This document shows, piece by piece, positions 16,792 through 26,800 of a stretch of DNA of 64,000 nucleotides. Position 1 is the first letter of the stretch. Every line of letters begins with the position of its first letter. The stretch lies in NCBI GenBank assembly GCA_949292215.1, contig CASEYW010000123.1, positions 34,135 through 98,134 on the forward strand, in the 5' to 3' direction. Both the position numbers and the translations under genes were made by a program. The notes under the pieces were generated by a model. It was not told the origin of the DNA and made no database searches. It worked only from the letters and a program-made list of their open reading frames with translations. This DNA is from an uncultured bacterium (GTDB taxonomy: Bacteria > Verrucomicrobiota > Lentisphaeria > Victivallales > UBA1829).

Positions 16792-18596
16792 GGGTTGCGG
16801 ATTACATTTTCAAAACACTTGCAGACCAGGGAGCTGATACGGTTTTCCTTGTTACAGGCGGCGGAGCAATGTATTTAAACGATGCGCTTGGGCGTGAAAA
16901 ACGTCTGCACTATGTCTGCTGCCTCCATGAGCAGGCATGTGCGATGGCGGCGGAAGGCTATGCCAGAGTTCGGAACAAGCCGGGAATTGTTTCAGTCACG
17001 ACCGGTCCCGGCGGGACGAACGCGCTTACGGGAGTTGCCGGAGCCTGGCTGGATTCCATTCCCATGCTGGTGATTTCCGGGCAGGTTAAAACGGAAACCA
17101 TGAGTTCCTCCTGTCCGAATCTGCATGTGCGTCAGATCGGAGATCAGGAACTGAACATCATTGATATTGTCAAACCGATTACGAAGTATGCTGTCTGTGT
17201 CAGGGACCCGCAGGAGATTCGATACGAACTGGACAAAGCTCTGCATCTTTGTTCCTCGGGACGGCCCGGTCCCGTCTGGCTGGACATTCCCCTGGATGTT
17301 CAGGCGGCAGAAATGAAGGAGACATTTCGAAAGTCCACCTTTGTCAAAGATCAGCCGCTCAGACCGTCGAAGGAGGACGTCGCCTATATCCTTGAAAAAC
17401 TGAACACGGCAAAGCGTCCTGTCCTGATTGCAGGAAACGGAATCCGTCTCGCGGGAGGAGTGGAAGGGTTCCGGCGTCTTTCAGAACGGCTTGGAATTCC
17501 GGTTTTGACAGCCATTTCAGGAATTGATCTGCTCCCTTCGGATTCTCCCTGGTTTTTCGGCCGGCCGGGGATTCTCGGAGAACGTCCGGCGAATTTCATC
17601 CTGCAAAATGCCGATCTGCTCCTGATCCTTGGGACACGGATGGGAATCCGGATGACAGGATATGCCTTTAAGTCATTTGCTCCCAAAGCATTGAAAATTA
17701 TGGTGGATATTGATCCGGAGGAGATGAAGCGTCCTCTCTTTCCAGTCTGTTACCCGATTCATGCGGATGCAGACTGCATGATTCGCGCTCTTCTGGATGC
17801 TCTTCCGGAAACTCGTCCTGATCAGGAGGAATCCAGCTGGCTTGCCTATTGCAGGGAAATGAAACAGCGTTATCCGGTTGTTACCGCAAGTCACAAGGAG
17901 AGAACAGATTATGTCAGCAGTTACTATTTTGCGGAATTGCTGTCGGAACATCTTGCGGAAGACGCTGTTCTTGTTACCGGGAATGGAACGGCATACACAA
18001 GTACCTATCAAGCTGTTAAAGTCAAAAAACACATGCGTATCTTCGCAAATCAGGGATGCGCTTCTATGGGATACGGACTTCCGGCGGCGATCGGTGCCGC
18101 ACTGGCAGATCGAAAAAAGCAAGTTGTCTGCATTACGGGAGACGGAAGTATTCAGATGAATTTACAGGAACTTCAAACTGTTGTCAATCAGAATCTTGCA
18201 ATTAAAATATTTGTTCTTAACAATCAGGGATATCTCTCCATCAAACTGACGCAGAACTCATTTTTTCACGGGTTCCGGATTGGTTCCGATCCCTCCTCGG
18301 GAGTCAACCTGCCGGATATCCGTCGGATTGCAGAAGCGTATGGAATCAAGACCTGTCAGTTCGCCAGGAATCGCCAGGCAGAGGAACAGATAGCGCAAGT
18401 CCTTGCGGAAGAAGGACCTGTCCTTTGTGAAGTCCTGACTGATCCGCTGGAGGAGCTGGGACCGAAAGCCTCTTCCAGCCGTCTTCCGGACGGGACTTTG
18501 GTCTCCCGCCCTCTGGAAGACCTTGCCCCTTTCCTTCCGCGTGAGGAATTCGAACGGAATATGGCTATTTCCCGAAACAAGGAGCTGGAATCATGA
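16788..18596 (+). CDS. Thiamine-diphosphate enzyme, acetolactate-synthase-like (YerE-like candidate)
   Basis: The 602-aa product has the ThDP enzyme layout: an N-terminal Pyr domain with LVTGGGAMYLND and catalytic Glu48 in CLHEQACAMAAEGYAR, a middle domain, and a C-terminal PP domain with the metal motif ITGDGSIQMNLQEL (Asp452) ending about 30 residues on in LNNQGY. General relatives decarboxylate pyruvate and join the two-carbon unit to an acceptor. Set after rfbFGH, it most resembles YerE, which adds an acetyl branch to CDP-3,6-dideoxy-4-keto-glucose in yersiniose synthesis. That substrate is inference. GGAGG lies 6 bases before the ATG, which overlaps the previous stop as ATGA. Confidence 0.87.
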   Translation: MRVADYIFKTLADQGADTVFLVTGGGAMYLNDALGREKRLHYVCCLHEQACAMAAEGYARVRNKPGIVSVTTGPGGTNALTGVAGAWLDSIPMLVISGQVKTETMSSSCPNLHVRQIGDQELNIIDIVKPITKYAVCVRDPQEIRYELDKALHLCSSGRPGPVWLDIPLDVQAAEMKETFRKSTFVKDQPLRPSKEDVAYILEKLNTAKRPVLIAGNGIRLAGGVEGFRRLSERLGIPVLTAISGIDLLPSDSPWFFGRPGILGERPANFILQNADLLLILGTRMGIRMTGYAFKSFAPKALKIMVDIDPEEMKRPLFPVCYPIHADADCMIRALLDALPETRPDQEESSWLAYCREMKQRYPVVTASHKERTDYVSSYYFAELLSEHLAEDAVLVTGNGTAYTSTYQAVKVKKHMRIFANQGCASMGYGLPAAIGAALADRKKQVVCITGDGSIQMNLQELQTVVNQNLAIKIFVLNNQGYLSIKLTQNSFFHGFRIGSDPSSGVNLPDIRRIAEAYGIKTCQFARNRQAEEQIAQVLAEEGPVLCEVLTDPLEELGPKASSSRLPDGTLVSRPLEDLAPFLPREEFERNMAISRNKELES

Positions 18597-19537
18597 CCCG
18601 GAAAAAAATCAGCATTACCGCAAGCTGTTATAATGAAGAAGGAAATATTGAAGAACTCTATCTTCGTTGCCGGAACGTTCTGGCAAAGTACCCGCAATAT
18701 GATTATGAATTCATTCTGGAGGATAACTGCTCTACCGACCGTACCCGCGAGATTCTCCGTCGGATTGCTGCAAGAGATAGAAATTTCAAAGTGATCCTGA
18801 ATGCAAGAAACTTTGGACACATCCGTTCTCCGTTCAATGCTTTTCTTTCCGGAACCGGGGATGCTGTTGTAACGATGTGTTCGGATCTTCAGGAGCCGCC
18901 GGAACTCATTGATGATTTTATTCAAGCCTGGGAGAAGGGAAGCAAGGTTGTCGTCGGGATTCGTTCCGGAACCCGGGCGAGCCTTTTCCTTGAACTTTTG
19001 AGGAAATGTTATTACAGTCTCCTTTCCAGAGCGGCGGAGGGGGGAAAACTGATTCCCAGCTTCACCGGATTCGGACTCTATGACCGGGCATTTGTCAATG
19101 CTCTGAAACAGTATAATGAACCTTATCCTTACTTCCGCGGCCTCGTCAGCGAGATTGGATTCCAGCGCACGGAGATCCCGTTTGTCCAGGAGAAACGGAT
19201 GCAGGGAATTACGAAAAATAATTTTTTCACCTTGTACGATATGGCTGTCACAGGATTTGTCAATCATACAAAACTTCCTTTGCGCCTTGCAGTTTTTACG
19301 GGGTTCCTTCTGGCGGCGGGGAGTCTTCTTATCGCGCTTGTCTATCTGGTTCTGAAGCTGACCCGCTGGGATACCTTTGAACTCGGACTGGCTCCGATTA
19401 TGATCGGGCTCTTTTTCTTTGCGGCAGTACAGCTGATTTGCATCGGAATCATTGGAGAATACATCGGCGCTATCTGGACCCAGGTCAAAAACAAGCCTCT
19501 GGTCATTGAAGAGGAACGGATTAATTTCGATGAATGA
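18593..19537 (+). CDS. Polyprenyl-phosphate glycosyltransferase, GT2 (GtrB/DPM1-like)
   Basis: The 314-aa product has a GT2 domain (SITASCYNEEGNIEELY; the acidic DNCSTD and the CSDLQEPPEL motif) followed by two membrane helices at about 228-250 and 265-290. This is the plan of GtrB and dolichol-phosphate-mannose synthases, which load a sugar from a nucleotide donor onto undecaprenyl phosphate at the inner membrane. Its ATG overlaps the previous stop as ATGA. In this operon it probably moves the CDP-deoxysugar, or another precursor, to the lipid carrier. No flippase of the GtrA type is present nearby. Confidence 0.9.
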   Translation: MTRKKISITASCYNEEGNIEELYLRCRNVLAKYPQYDYEFILEDNCSTDRTREILRRIAARDRNFKVILNARNFGHIRSPFNAFLSGTGDAVVTMCSDLQEPPELIDDFIQAWEKGSKVVVGIRSGTRASLFLELLRKCYYSLLSRAAEGGKLIPSFTGFGLYDRAFVNALKQYNEPYPYFRGLVSEIGFQRTEIPFVQEKRMQGITKNNFFTLYDMAVTGFVNHTKLPLRLAVFTGFLLAAGSLLIALVYLVLKLTRWDTFELGLAPIMIGLFFFAAVQLICIGIIGEYIGAIWTQVKNKPLVIEEERINFDE

Positions 19538-20486
19538 TCTCGAATGTCTGAACGGGAAAAGTCTTTTCCTTACGGGAGGAACCGGCTTTATTGGGAAAAA
19601 TCTCCTTCAACTTCTTGAACAGGAACATTCTACAGTTAAAATTACACTTCTTTCCCGCGATCCGGAACGCTTCGATTGCGCATGCCCGCATTTCCGAAAC
19701 AATCTGCATCTGACTTTTTTGAAAGGCGACATCAGGGACTTTCCCTATCCTCCCGGGAGGTTCGACTTCATCATTCATGGCGCCACGGATGCCGATGCGG
19801 TTATGATTCGCGAGCAGCCGGAGGAAATGTACAGTGTCATTGTCGACGGAACCCGCCGTCTGCTGGACTTCGCCAGCCGTTTTCCAACAGCACGTCTTCT
19901 CTTTCTCAGCTCCGGAGCTGTCTATGGACCGCAGCCGGAGACAATTCCCTTCCTCCCTGAAACTTACCGGGGTATTCCGGGGAATGTCTATGGAAAAGGA
20001 AAACTGATTGCAGAAAACGATTGCTTGAATTCAGATACAACTTGTTGCATTGCAAGGTGTTTTGCATTCAGTGGGACTTATCTTCCTTTGAACAGACATT
20101 ATGCAATCGGGAATTTTGTTGCTGATGTACTGGCAAAGCGTCCGATTCTCGTCAAGGGCGATGGAACAACCATACGGAGTTATCTTGACAGCAGGGATCT
20201 TGTCCGCTGGCTTCTTGCTCTCCTGCTGAACGCTCCTGATCGGGAAATCTTCAATGTCGGTTCTGATCGCCCGGTTACGATCCGGGAATTGGCAGAGATG
20301 ATAAGAAGAATTTCCGGGACCGTCCATCCTGTTCTTGTGCAAAAGGAATGGAACGGTCTTGCCTTAGATCGTTACGTGCCTGATGTCTCAAAAGCTAAAT
20401 CCTTCGGGCTGAAGCAGTTCATTTCTCTGGAACACTCCATCCGGGATATGCTTTTCTCCGGTGCCGAGCGTTGCGGGAAACTCTGA
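19530..20486 (+). CDS. NAD(P)-dependent sugar epimerase/reductase, SDR family
   Basis: The 318-aa product is an extended SDR: GGTGFIGKNLLQ at the N-terminus, the Ser of SSGAVYGP and the YxxxK pair in YGKGKLIAE. Late motifs such as FNVGSDRPVTIRELA are typical of nucleotide-sugar epimerases and reductases. As the last gene of the operon it probably reduces the 4-keto or branch carbonyl, comparable to CDP-abequose/paratose synthases or YerF. Which reaction is not visible. The ATG at 19530 overlaps the glycosyltransferase stop by 8 bases; an earlier in-frame ATG would lie deep in that gene. Confidence 0.88.
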   Translation: MNDLECLNGKSLFLTGGTGFIGKNLLQLLEQEHSTVKITLLSRDPERFDCACPHFRNNLHLTFLKGDIRDFPYPPGRFDFIIHGATDADAVMIREQPEEMYSVIVDGTRRLLDFASRFPTARLLFLSSGAVYGPQPETIPFLPETYRGIPGNVYGKGKLIAENDCLNSDTTCCIARCFAFSGTYLPLNRHYAIGNFVADVLAKRPILVKGDGTTIRSYLDSRDLVRWLLALLLNAPDREIFNVGSDRPVTIRELAEMIRRISGTVHPVLVQKEWNGLALDRYVPDVSKAKSFGLKQFISLEHSIRDMLFSGAERCGKL

Positions 20487-20512
20487 ATCCAACGGGAAAT
20501 ATTCACCGTTGA

Positions 20513-22417
20513 TCAGCGCTGAAACACTCCCAGCAGACAAGTACGCGGGGCAAGCTCGGCACGGAAACAGTTGTGTTCCACGGAAACAATCTCGTCGGTC
20601 CAGAAGTTCGTTGCGGAAGATGCTGTGATTCCCAGAGGCGTGAGAGGCAATTCCCGGATTGCCGGTTCATCGCTCCAGTTGATCAGTAGAACGCGGTGTC
20701 CATTTTTCAGTTTCTGGTGCCAATAGGACGGGCGTTCACTCCGGAAGAGGTCCAGCGGTATACCTGTTTCGCCGGATTCCGCGGAAACAACACGACGTGC
20801 CATCTCTATGTCAGCAGGCGCCAGACGAGTCATCTTGTCAGAAAGATTCACTGCTCCTGCAGCCATCAGTACAAGGCTGAGCAGAATTTCAGACTGAGGG
20901 CGGTAAACATCTACCAGCGTTCTGGCGTGGTCTCCGATTTCTTGATCGTGCGGCATGTTGAACACAAGACAACAAAGCAGACGTGTAAGATCAGGATCAC
21001 TTCCGGTATCGAGAGAACGACAGACTGCAAAATCCGGATCGTTCAGCCAGAGCCTCTTGTTCGCCCAGAAGCGTGCTGCAACGGAAATGACATTTTCGGT
21101 AATTCCATGCCATGTCGCATGAATGTCTCCGCCGACTCGGACAGAATCGACGACACCGGTTCCTCCCAGATACAGATAGTTGCAGCCGAGAAGCTGAGCG
21201 TGTCCCCGTGTCGCTTTTCTGATCGGCGTCAGCAGTTTTTCCATGATCGCACTGTGGGATACCAGCCGGTCCTTGAACTGCGAGGCTTTCAGCGTTGCTG
21301 CAAGAAAATCCAGTTTGAAATGTTTGTAACCCATTGATGAATAACGGGAAAAAAGATTGTAAAGATGTTTTTGCACCGTTTCCTGCGTCGGGTCCAGAAC
21401 AAATCCGACACGACGCATACATTCATAGCAGAGGCAAGGATAGCCGTTGTCACCACAGGCGAGCATGTCATATCCAACTTGCGCAATCCGCGCTTGGGGT
21501 TCTACGATTGATGGGGCAAACCAGAGGCCTGGTTCGAAGCCCATCCGGATCAACTCCTTCGCCAGAAATTCCATTCCGCTGGGAAAGAGAGAGTTCGCGT
21601 CCCATTCCCCGTAGCAGTACTGCCAGCCATCGTCCACAATGATCCGCTTGACATGTTTCCTTAAAACAGGATCCCGAGCAATGAATTCGGCATTTTCCAG
21701 GACCTCCTGTTCCGTAATCGTCCAACGATAATAGTCCCAGGAGTTCCAGCCGGGAGCCGGATCAGGAAGCGTTTCCGGTTTCTGCTGGGCATCCGCCCAT
21801 TCCGTCATCATGGCAAACGGATTCGTGGAAACTCGGAGCTGGACAGGATCCAAATCAATCGAAACACCGTCATAAAAGGATATTTCCGTGTTGACAGAGC
21901 AGTCGCAGAGAGATTTCCCGCAGGCGGAACCATCGAGCTTCAGCACCTGCTTCTCCACAAGTGGAAACGCGATCTGAAGCGTTTTCTGCTCTCTTGTAAT
22001 CATTGTCTGATAATAACTTGTAAAAGTTTTATTTTCCTTCAGAGGAAAAAGCAGAGAGGTGCAGTGCCCCATGGAAATCCCCTGTCCCAGCAGATGATCA
22101 GCCTCAAGATCGTGAAAATTGAGAAGGATGACCGTCAGATGCGGTTCCGGCTGTTTCAACTCTCCATGCAATTTCAGAAAAATTTCCCGGTCTCTTCCTG
22201 CATAAAATTCCAACCTCCATTCTCCACGCGTTTCCTTCCCGTGAAAACGGATGGCACGATCCTCCTCAGCGCACTTATCCCAGTGTAATGCCGCTTCCAT
22301 TCCAGCGTAACGGATTTGAATCCGGTTGCCCACCAGAGAGAACTCATCCAGACAAAGCTGAAAATTGCCGTTTTCTTCAAAAGAGAGTTCCGCTCCATCA
22401 AACTTTTTTTTCCACAT
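20513..22417 (-). CDS. GH36-type alpha-galactosidase
   Basis: The 634-aa product has no signal peptide and should act in the cytoplasm on imported alpha-galactosides. It has the clan GH-D core: GWNSWDYY, IIVDDGWQYCYGEWD, the nucleophile Asp370 in HFKLDFLA, and the acid/base Asp431 in VRVGGD. An N-terminal beta-sandwich of about 220 residues and a C-terminal beta domain fit family 36. It lies 35 bases after a GntR regulator in the same direction, so the two form an operon. It faces the CDP-sugar operon tail to tail; I see only a weak hairpin (AACGG with CCGTT) in the 26-base gap. Confidence 0.88.
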   Translation of the reverse strand: MWKKKFDGAELSFEENGNFQLCLDEFSLVGNRIQIRYAGMEAALHWDKCAEEDRAIRFHGKETRGEWRLEFYAGRDREIFLKLHGELKQPEPHLTVILLNFHDLEADHLLGQGISMGHCTSLLFPLKENKTFTSYYQTMITREQKTLQIAFPLVEKQVLKLDGSACGKSLCDCSVNTEISFYDGVSIDLDPVQLRVSTNPFAMMTEWADAQQKPETLPDPAPGWNSWDYYRWTITEQEVLENAEFIARDPVLRKHVKRIIVDDGWQYCYGEWDANSLFPSGMEFLAKELIRMGFEPGLWFAPSIVEPQARIAQVGYDMLACGDNGYPCLCYECMRRVGFVLDPTQETVQKHLYNLFSRYSSMGYKHFKLDFLAATLKASQFKDRLVSHSAIMEKLLTPIRKATRGHAQLLGCNYLYLGGTGVVDSVRVGGDIHATWHGITENVISVAARFWANKRLWLNDPDFAVCRSLDTGSDPDLTRLLCCLVFNMPHDQEIGDHARTLVDVYRPQSEILLSLVLMAAGAVNLSDKMTRLAPADIEMARRVVSAESGETGIPLDLFRSERPSYWHQKLKNGHRVLLINWSDEPAIRELPLTPLGITASSATNFWTDEIVSVEHNCFRAELAPRTCLLGVFQR

Positions 22418-22452
22418 TTTGATTTCCTATCGTTGTTTTTCTTAAAAAAGAT

Positions 22453-23604
22453 TCATCTTGTTCGAAACGTGGTGCTTTTCCGCTCAATCAGACGATGCTC
22501 CATGATGACATCGGGCATCTCGCCTCCTTCTCTTGCGATACGGATCAGTTCAGGCATAAGTTCCAGACACATCCAGCCGATTTTTTCATAATTGTAACTG
22601 ATCGTTGTCAGAGTCGGCGTGAGGTACGCTCCACCCGGATAACCGCATAATCCGAGAACTGAAATTTCCTCCGGAATGCGGATGCCGCGCAGTTTTAATT
22701 CCTGCATGGCATACATTGCATAAAAATCCGAAAATCCGATCAGCGCGGTCGGAGGTTCCGGCAGGTTCAGCAGAGTATCCACATTCCGCCGGATCTCCAG
22801 CGGAGTTCCACGGGAAAACTGGAGCAGATGCGGATCGTCGGAAAGCCCCAGTTTCCGCAGCATTGCAAAGTAGGCATTTAAACTGTAGTCCCGAACTGCA
22901 ATAAAATCATTTTTGTCATGCAGAAGTCCTTCACACAGAAGATCTTGATTCCAAAGAGAGCCATGTTCCGCGCTTTCCTTTGCAAGAACGGCAATCCGTC
23001 GATGCCCCAATCCTGATAAATACTGAAAAGCATCCTCCAGACTTCTGGCAAAATCAATCCGGAGTACCGCGAATCCCGTCATTTCATGATCCCATTTCGC
23101 CCCGTGCGGGAGCAGAACCGGCAGCCTTGTTGTTTTCAGAATCCCATACAGAGGATCCGTTTTCCTCATATTGTTTGCAAGGACGATCGCTCCGCTGACC
23201 CCTGACTCCAGCAGTGTCGATGCACCACGATCCGGCGGAAGAGACTCCAGAAAACGCCGGCAGCTGATTTCCAGTCCGATGCCGCTCAGTTCCGCTGCGG
23301 TCTGCAGATACGGGACAATATACTGGTATGGATTCTCAATTCCTCCGCCATCATTCAGAATCAGAAGATAGTTCGCCTGTCCCGTTTTTTTTCTCCTGAC
23401 AAAAGTCCCTCTGCTTTTTACCCGGTGGATCAGTCCTTCTTTTTCCAGTTCGCCCAGAGCCCGGCGCAATGTATTCCTCGCTACACCAAACTCCCGTGCA
23501 AGATCTACCTCCCGCGGCAGTGAGCGTTCTCCGGCATACTCTCCGGATAGAATCCGCCCGCGCAGGGTGTCATAGAGAAACGCATATTTCAGAATATTCG
23601 CCAT
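22453..23604 (-). CDS. GntR-family regulator with LacI-type sugar-binding domain
   Basis: The 383-aa product has a GntR winged helix at residues 8-72 (LYDTLRGRILSGEYAGER, then NTLRRALGELEKEGLIHRV). A LacI/ribose-binding-like sensor follows at about 77-380, with ISVLGLCGYPGGAYLTPTLT close to the family's dimer-closing strand. It probably represses itself and the alpha-galactosidase behind it until a galactoside binds. The start codon is 20 bases downstream of the promoter -10 box. Confidence 0.9.
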   Translation of the reverse strand: MANILKYAFLYDTLRGRILSGEYAGERSLPREVDLAREFGVARNTLRRALGELEKEGLIHRVKSRGTFVRRKKTGQANYLLILNDGGGIENPYQYIVPYLQTAAELSGIGLEISCRRFLESLPPDRGASTLLESGVSGAIVLANNMRKTDPLYGILKTTRLPVLLPHGAKWDHEMTGFAVLRIDFARSLEDAFQYLSGLGHRRIAVLAKESAEHGSLWNQDLLCEGLLHDKNDFIAVRDYSLNAYFAMLRKLGLSDDPHLLQFSRGTPLEIRRNVDTLLNLPEPPTALIGFSDFYAMYAMQELKLRGIRIPEEISVLGLCGYPGGAYLTPTLTTISYNYEKIGWMCLELMPELIRIAREGGEMPDVIMEHRLIERKSTTFRTR

Positions 23605-23874
23605 ACTGTTCGATCCTTATTTAAGTATAGCATATGTTCAATTTAATAGCAAATCGAAAGATAGAGAAATCGTGATTTTTCCGAATGGCCGGTTCCCCTT
23701 TTTGCGGGATGCAGACAGGATTCCTGCTCCCTTTTCGCGATTGAAAACGCATTATCCCCCCCTGCTTTTTCTGAACCCTGACTGCTCTCACAGAATCCCG
23801 GATGCAGCGTTTCCCGTTGGAAAGAGTTTTTTTTTCAATCAGGCGATGAGATCCGAAGGAGAGTTCCGAGAGCG
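23605..23874. other. Intergenic region: promoter side and 3' side only
   Basis: This 270-bp gap holds the promoter of the GntR/alpha-galactosidase operon at its left end (23624-23652). The rest follows the stop of the 23875 gene. I see no convincing terminator or small gene there. Confidence 0.5.
23624..23652 (-). promoter_or_regulatory. Promoter of the GntR/alpha-galactosidase operon
   Basis: On the minus strand, -35 TTGCTA (23652-23647) and -10 TATACT (23629-23624) are separated by 17 bases. Unlike the other GntR loci here, I see no clear palindrome over it. Confidence 0.65.
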
Positions 23875-26800
23875 TTATGGCTCGTAAAACCGTGCCCGTT
23901 CGAATTTTTCAATGATTTTCTGCGGTGCGATGCCAAACTGATAGGGAAGGTAGCGTCGCTCTCCTTTTCTGTTCGCATCGTTGATGAGGATTGAAATACC
24001 GATTCTTCTGGACCGGTCCGGAAGTTTGTTCCCGAACCCCAGGTATTTCCAGGGAATGACGAGATCATAATGGGTCGTTTTTGTCATGTCATTGCGCGAA
24101 ATCCGGCAAAGCGCTGCCAATTCCGGTACGGGACCGATCGGCAAATTTTCCTTGTACATGTAAGACAACCAGCGGAAACACTGGACCGCATCTTTGCCGG
24201 GGGTTTTTGCAAACCCGTATTCCACGACGCGATGGCCATTGTATCCTGCATAAAAGTTATTAATTTCCCAGGGGTCGTCGGCATTGATGTCAAAAGCTGC
24301 CTGTATGGAGTCTTCCTTCCAGATTCCAACTCCACGGCGAGTTTGAAGAAAGACCTCGTCTTTGACATCCACTTTCATTTTCAAAGCTCCTGGGTCGGCG
24401 CAGATCCGCAGCTCTGCTTTGAGCGGTGAAAGGTCTTTCGGTGCCATTTCCCCCTTCCGGATGAACTGGTGCAGCGGAATCCCCGACACCTTTTTCCATT
24501 CCTTCTCGCCCGCTCCGTTCCGGAAAAATGGAATCGCCAGAGGAGTCCGGTCCACCTGACAGGATGTTTCAGAAAACGGAGTCTCTGAACGAAGGACCAG
24601 CGTGCCAAGACATCGTTTCCCGTTTTCCGAATTCGGAATTTCCAGAAGGAATTCGAACTTCCCGGGAGGATGCTGCAATTTCCGCTTCACCGATCTTCCG
24701 TCATCAAGCCTTAACTCCATTTCCACAGGAAGCGTTTTTCCTGCGCGGGAAACGGAGGAAAACTTCAAGGCTGGTTTTTCCTCCGGTTTTCCGTTCCAGA
24801 CAACATCCCGGAGGGAGAGGGAAAACAGGCGGACCACTTCGAAGCGGTAACCGATCCACTCTCCATTCTGCTGTACCGGAATGGTATACATTCCGACCGG
24901 CGCGTTGTTCCTGAGCCGGATTGTTGTCGGAGAAGTCTGTTCCGTCCAGGGCGTCAGAAGACGATCTTCCATACCCGGAACGGAGATGGTCTCCCCCGGA
25001 AGAATCGGCTTGACTGGAGTCAGCCGGATTCCGGCGAGCGCCGTTCCCGGAAATTCTGCAAAAACGGGACTCGGTCCGAGCGACAGTTCCCGTTCCGGCT
25101 TCAGAAGAGTTCCCATCATTTTCCGAACATAGTTGGGCACGTGCTTCATGACAAGGGAACTCACGGTCTTATCCTCCGTCCAGAAGGCGGAAATGGTGCT
25201 GCCGTTCCGTTTGAACACCGCGCCGAAGACTCCCGGAGCCAGCGGGAGAATCGTGCCTCCCTCTCTCACTGCGGTCAGTTCCCGGAGGATCGTCGCCATT
25301 GCTCCGTAAACAGGAAACGGAGTATGGTCCGGTTTTACCATCGAATAGCCGAGATCGTGATCGCCTCCATTCGGTTTGAAAAGACCGGCAAAGAGAACGA
25401 GCCCCTGAACATTCCGTGCAGTCAGCAGAATATGTGCCCGCGACGTGTATTGCGCACGAAGAAGCTGAGGAATCGGCTTCTGCCAGTCACCCGGTTCTCC
25501 GCACCATCCGAATTCTGTGATGACAAGCGGGAGATTATGATATTTGGTTGTCTTCATAAACTCCTGCAATTCAATGACTTTCTGTATAAATTCCTGTTCC
25601 GGGGCCGTACTGTAGACGTAGGCGTGCATGATCAGGTAATCCAGATTTTCCAGAATCCCGAGCTTGACCAGTTCTTTGAACAGAGGCATGTCGATATTAT
25701 AGAGGCACGGTCCTCCGAGTTTAACTTCCGGGCGGACCGATTTCACCGCTTCCGCGACAACATTGTGCAGTTTTGCCAGTTCCTCCCTGGAACCCTTCCA
25801 TCCGGCATTGGGTTCATTTCGAACCACTACGCACTGGGGCATCATCCTGCTGTGCTTTGCCCAGATGCGGACCGCTTCCCGAAGTTTGGCAAAATCCGGC
25901 GGATACTGTTCATGTGTTTTTGCCGCGATCCCCCGGTGTTCCGGTTTCATGACGCAATCCGGATAATTCGCATAGAAATGAGCAAAATGCAGCATCGAGT
26001 CCCGGTTGAAATCCGGCCAGCGTTTATCGTAGGCGCCCCAGAGACCGCCTCCGAAGGTCCGGGACGGTTTTCCCGTGTACTCCAGAACTCCGCTCCTTCC
26101 TTCCCGGACCATGGAGTTCAACTCGTTGTTCCAGCCGCACGTTGTAACGTAAAAGCCGTGTTCCATGGACCATGCGGAGGGCAGATAAACTCCGGTACAG
26201 CCGAAGCGGGAACGCTTCCGGAGCTCTTCCGGGATTTTCGGCCCCGCTGTCACCGTGTTCATTCTGCTTGAGATGAGTCGGCCGTCCTGATACCGTGCGT
26301 CCACTTGAACAACATAAAAGCCGCGATCCGGGATCCGGAATTCAAACGATTCCCGGCCGACAGGGATTTTCATCTGATGAGCGGCTTTGTTCTCCTCGTC
26401 GAATGCAGTGACGACTCCTCCGCTCACTTCACGGAAACGGAACGGCTCAATCCGGATCACTGCGGAATCGGAAAACGTGATTCCATCGTATCGCGGCGTG
26501 ATTATTTTATGACTGTAAGTTGCCGCTTCCGTAATTTCCAGATCGGAGATGCGGATTTCAGCAGGCCCCCGTGCCGGATCGACAAACAGCCGGAGAAATC
26601 CGTTTCCGCAGGAGGGATTGTTCACGGTTCCAAATTGCGATTCCGTTGTTTTCCGGGAAAATTTTCCCGGATTCGCTCCTATGCCGAACATGCAGTGATA
26701 GCCCTGTTTCTGCTCATCCCAGGAACTTGCGCCTTTTCCGGTTTTGTCCAGATAGGAGATCCGGAATCCATGGGGCGCCAGATTCCCGGAAACTTCAAGC

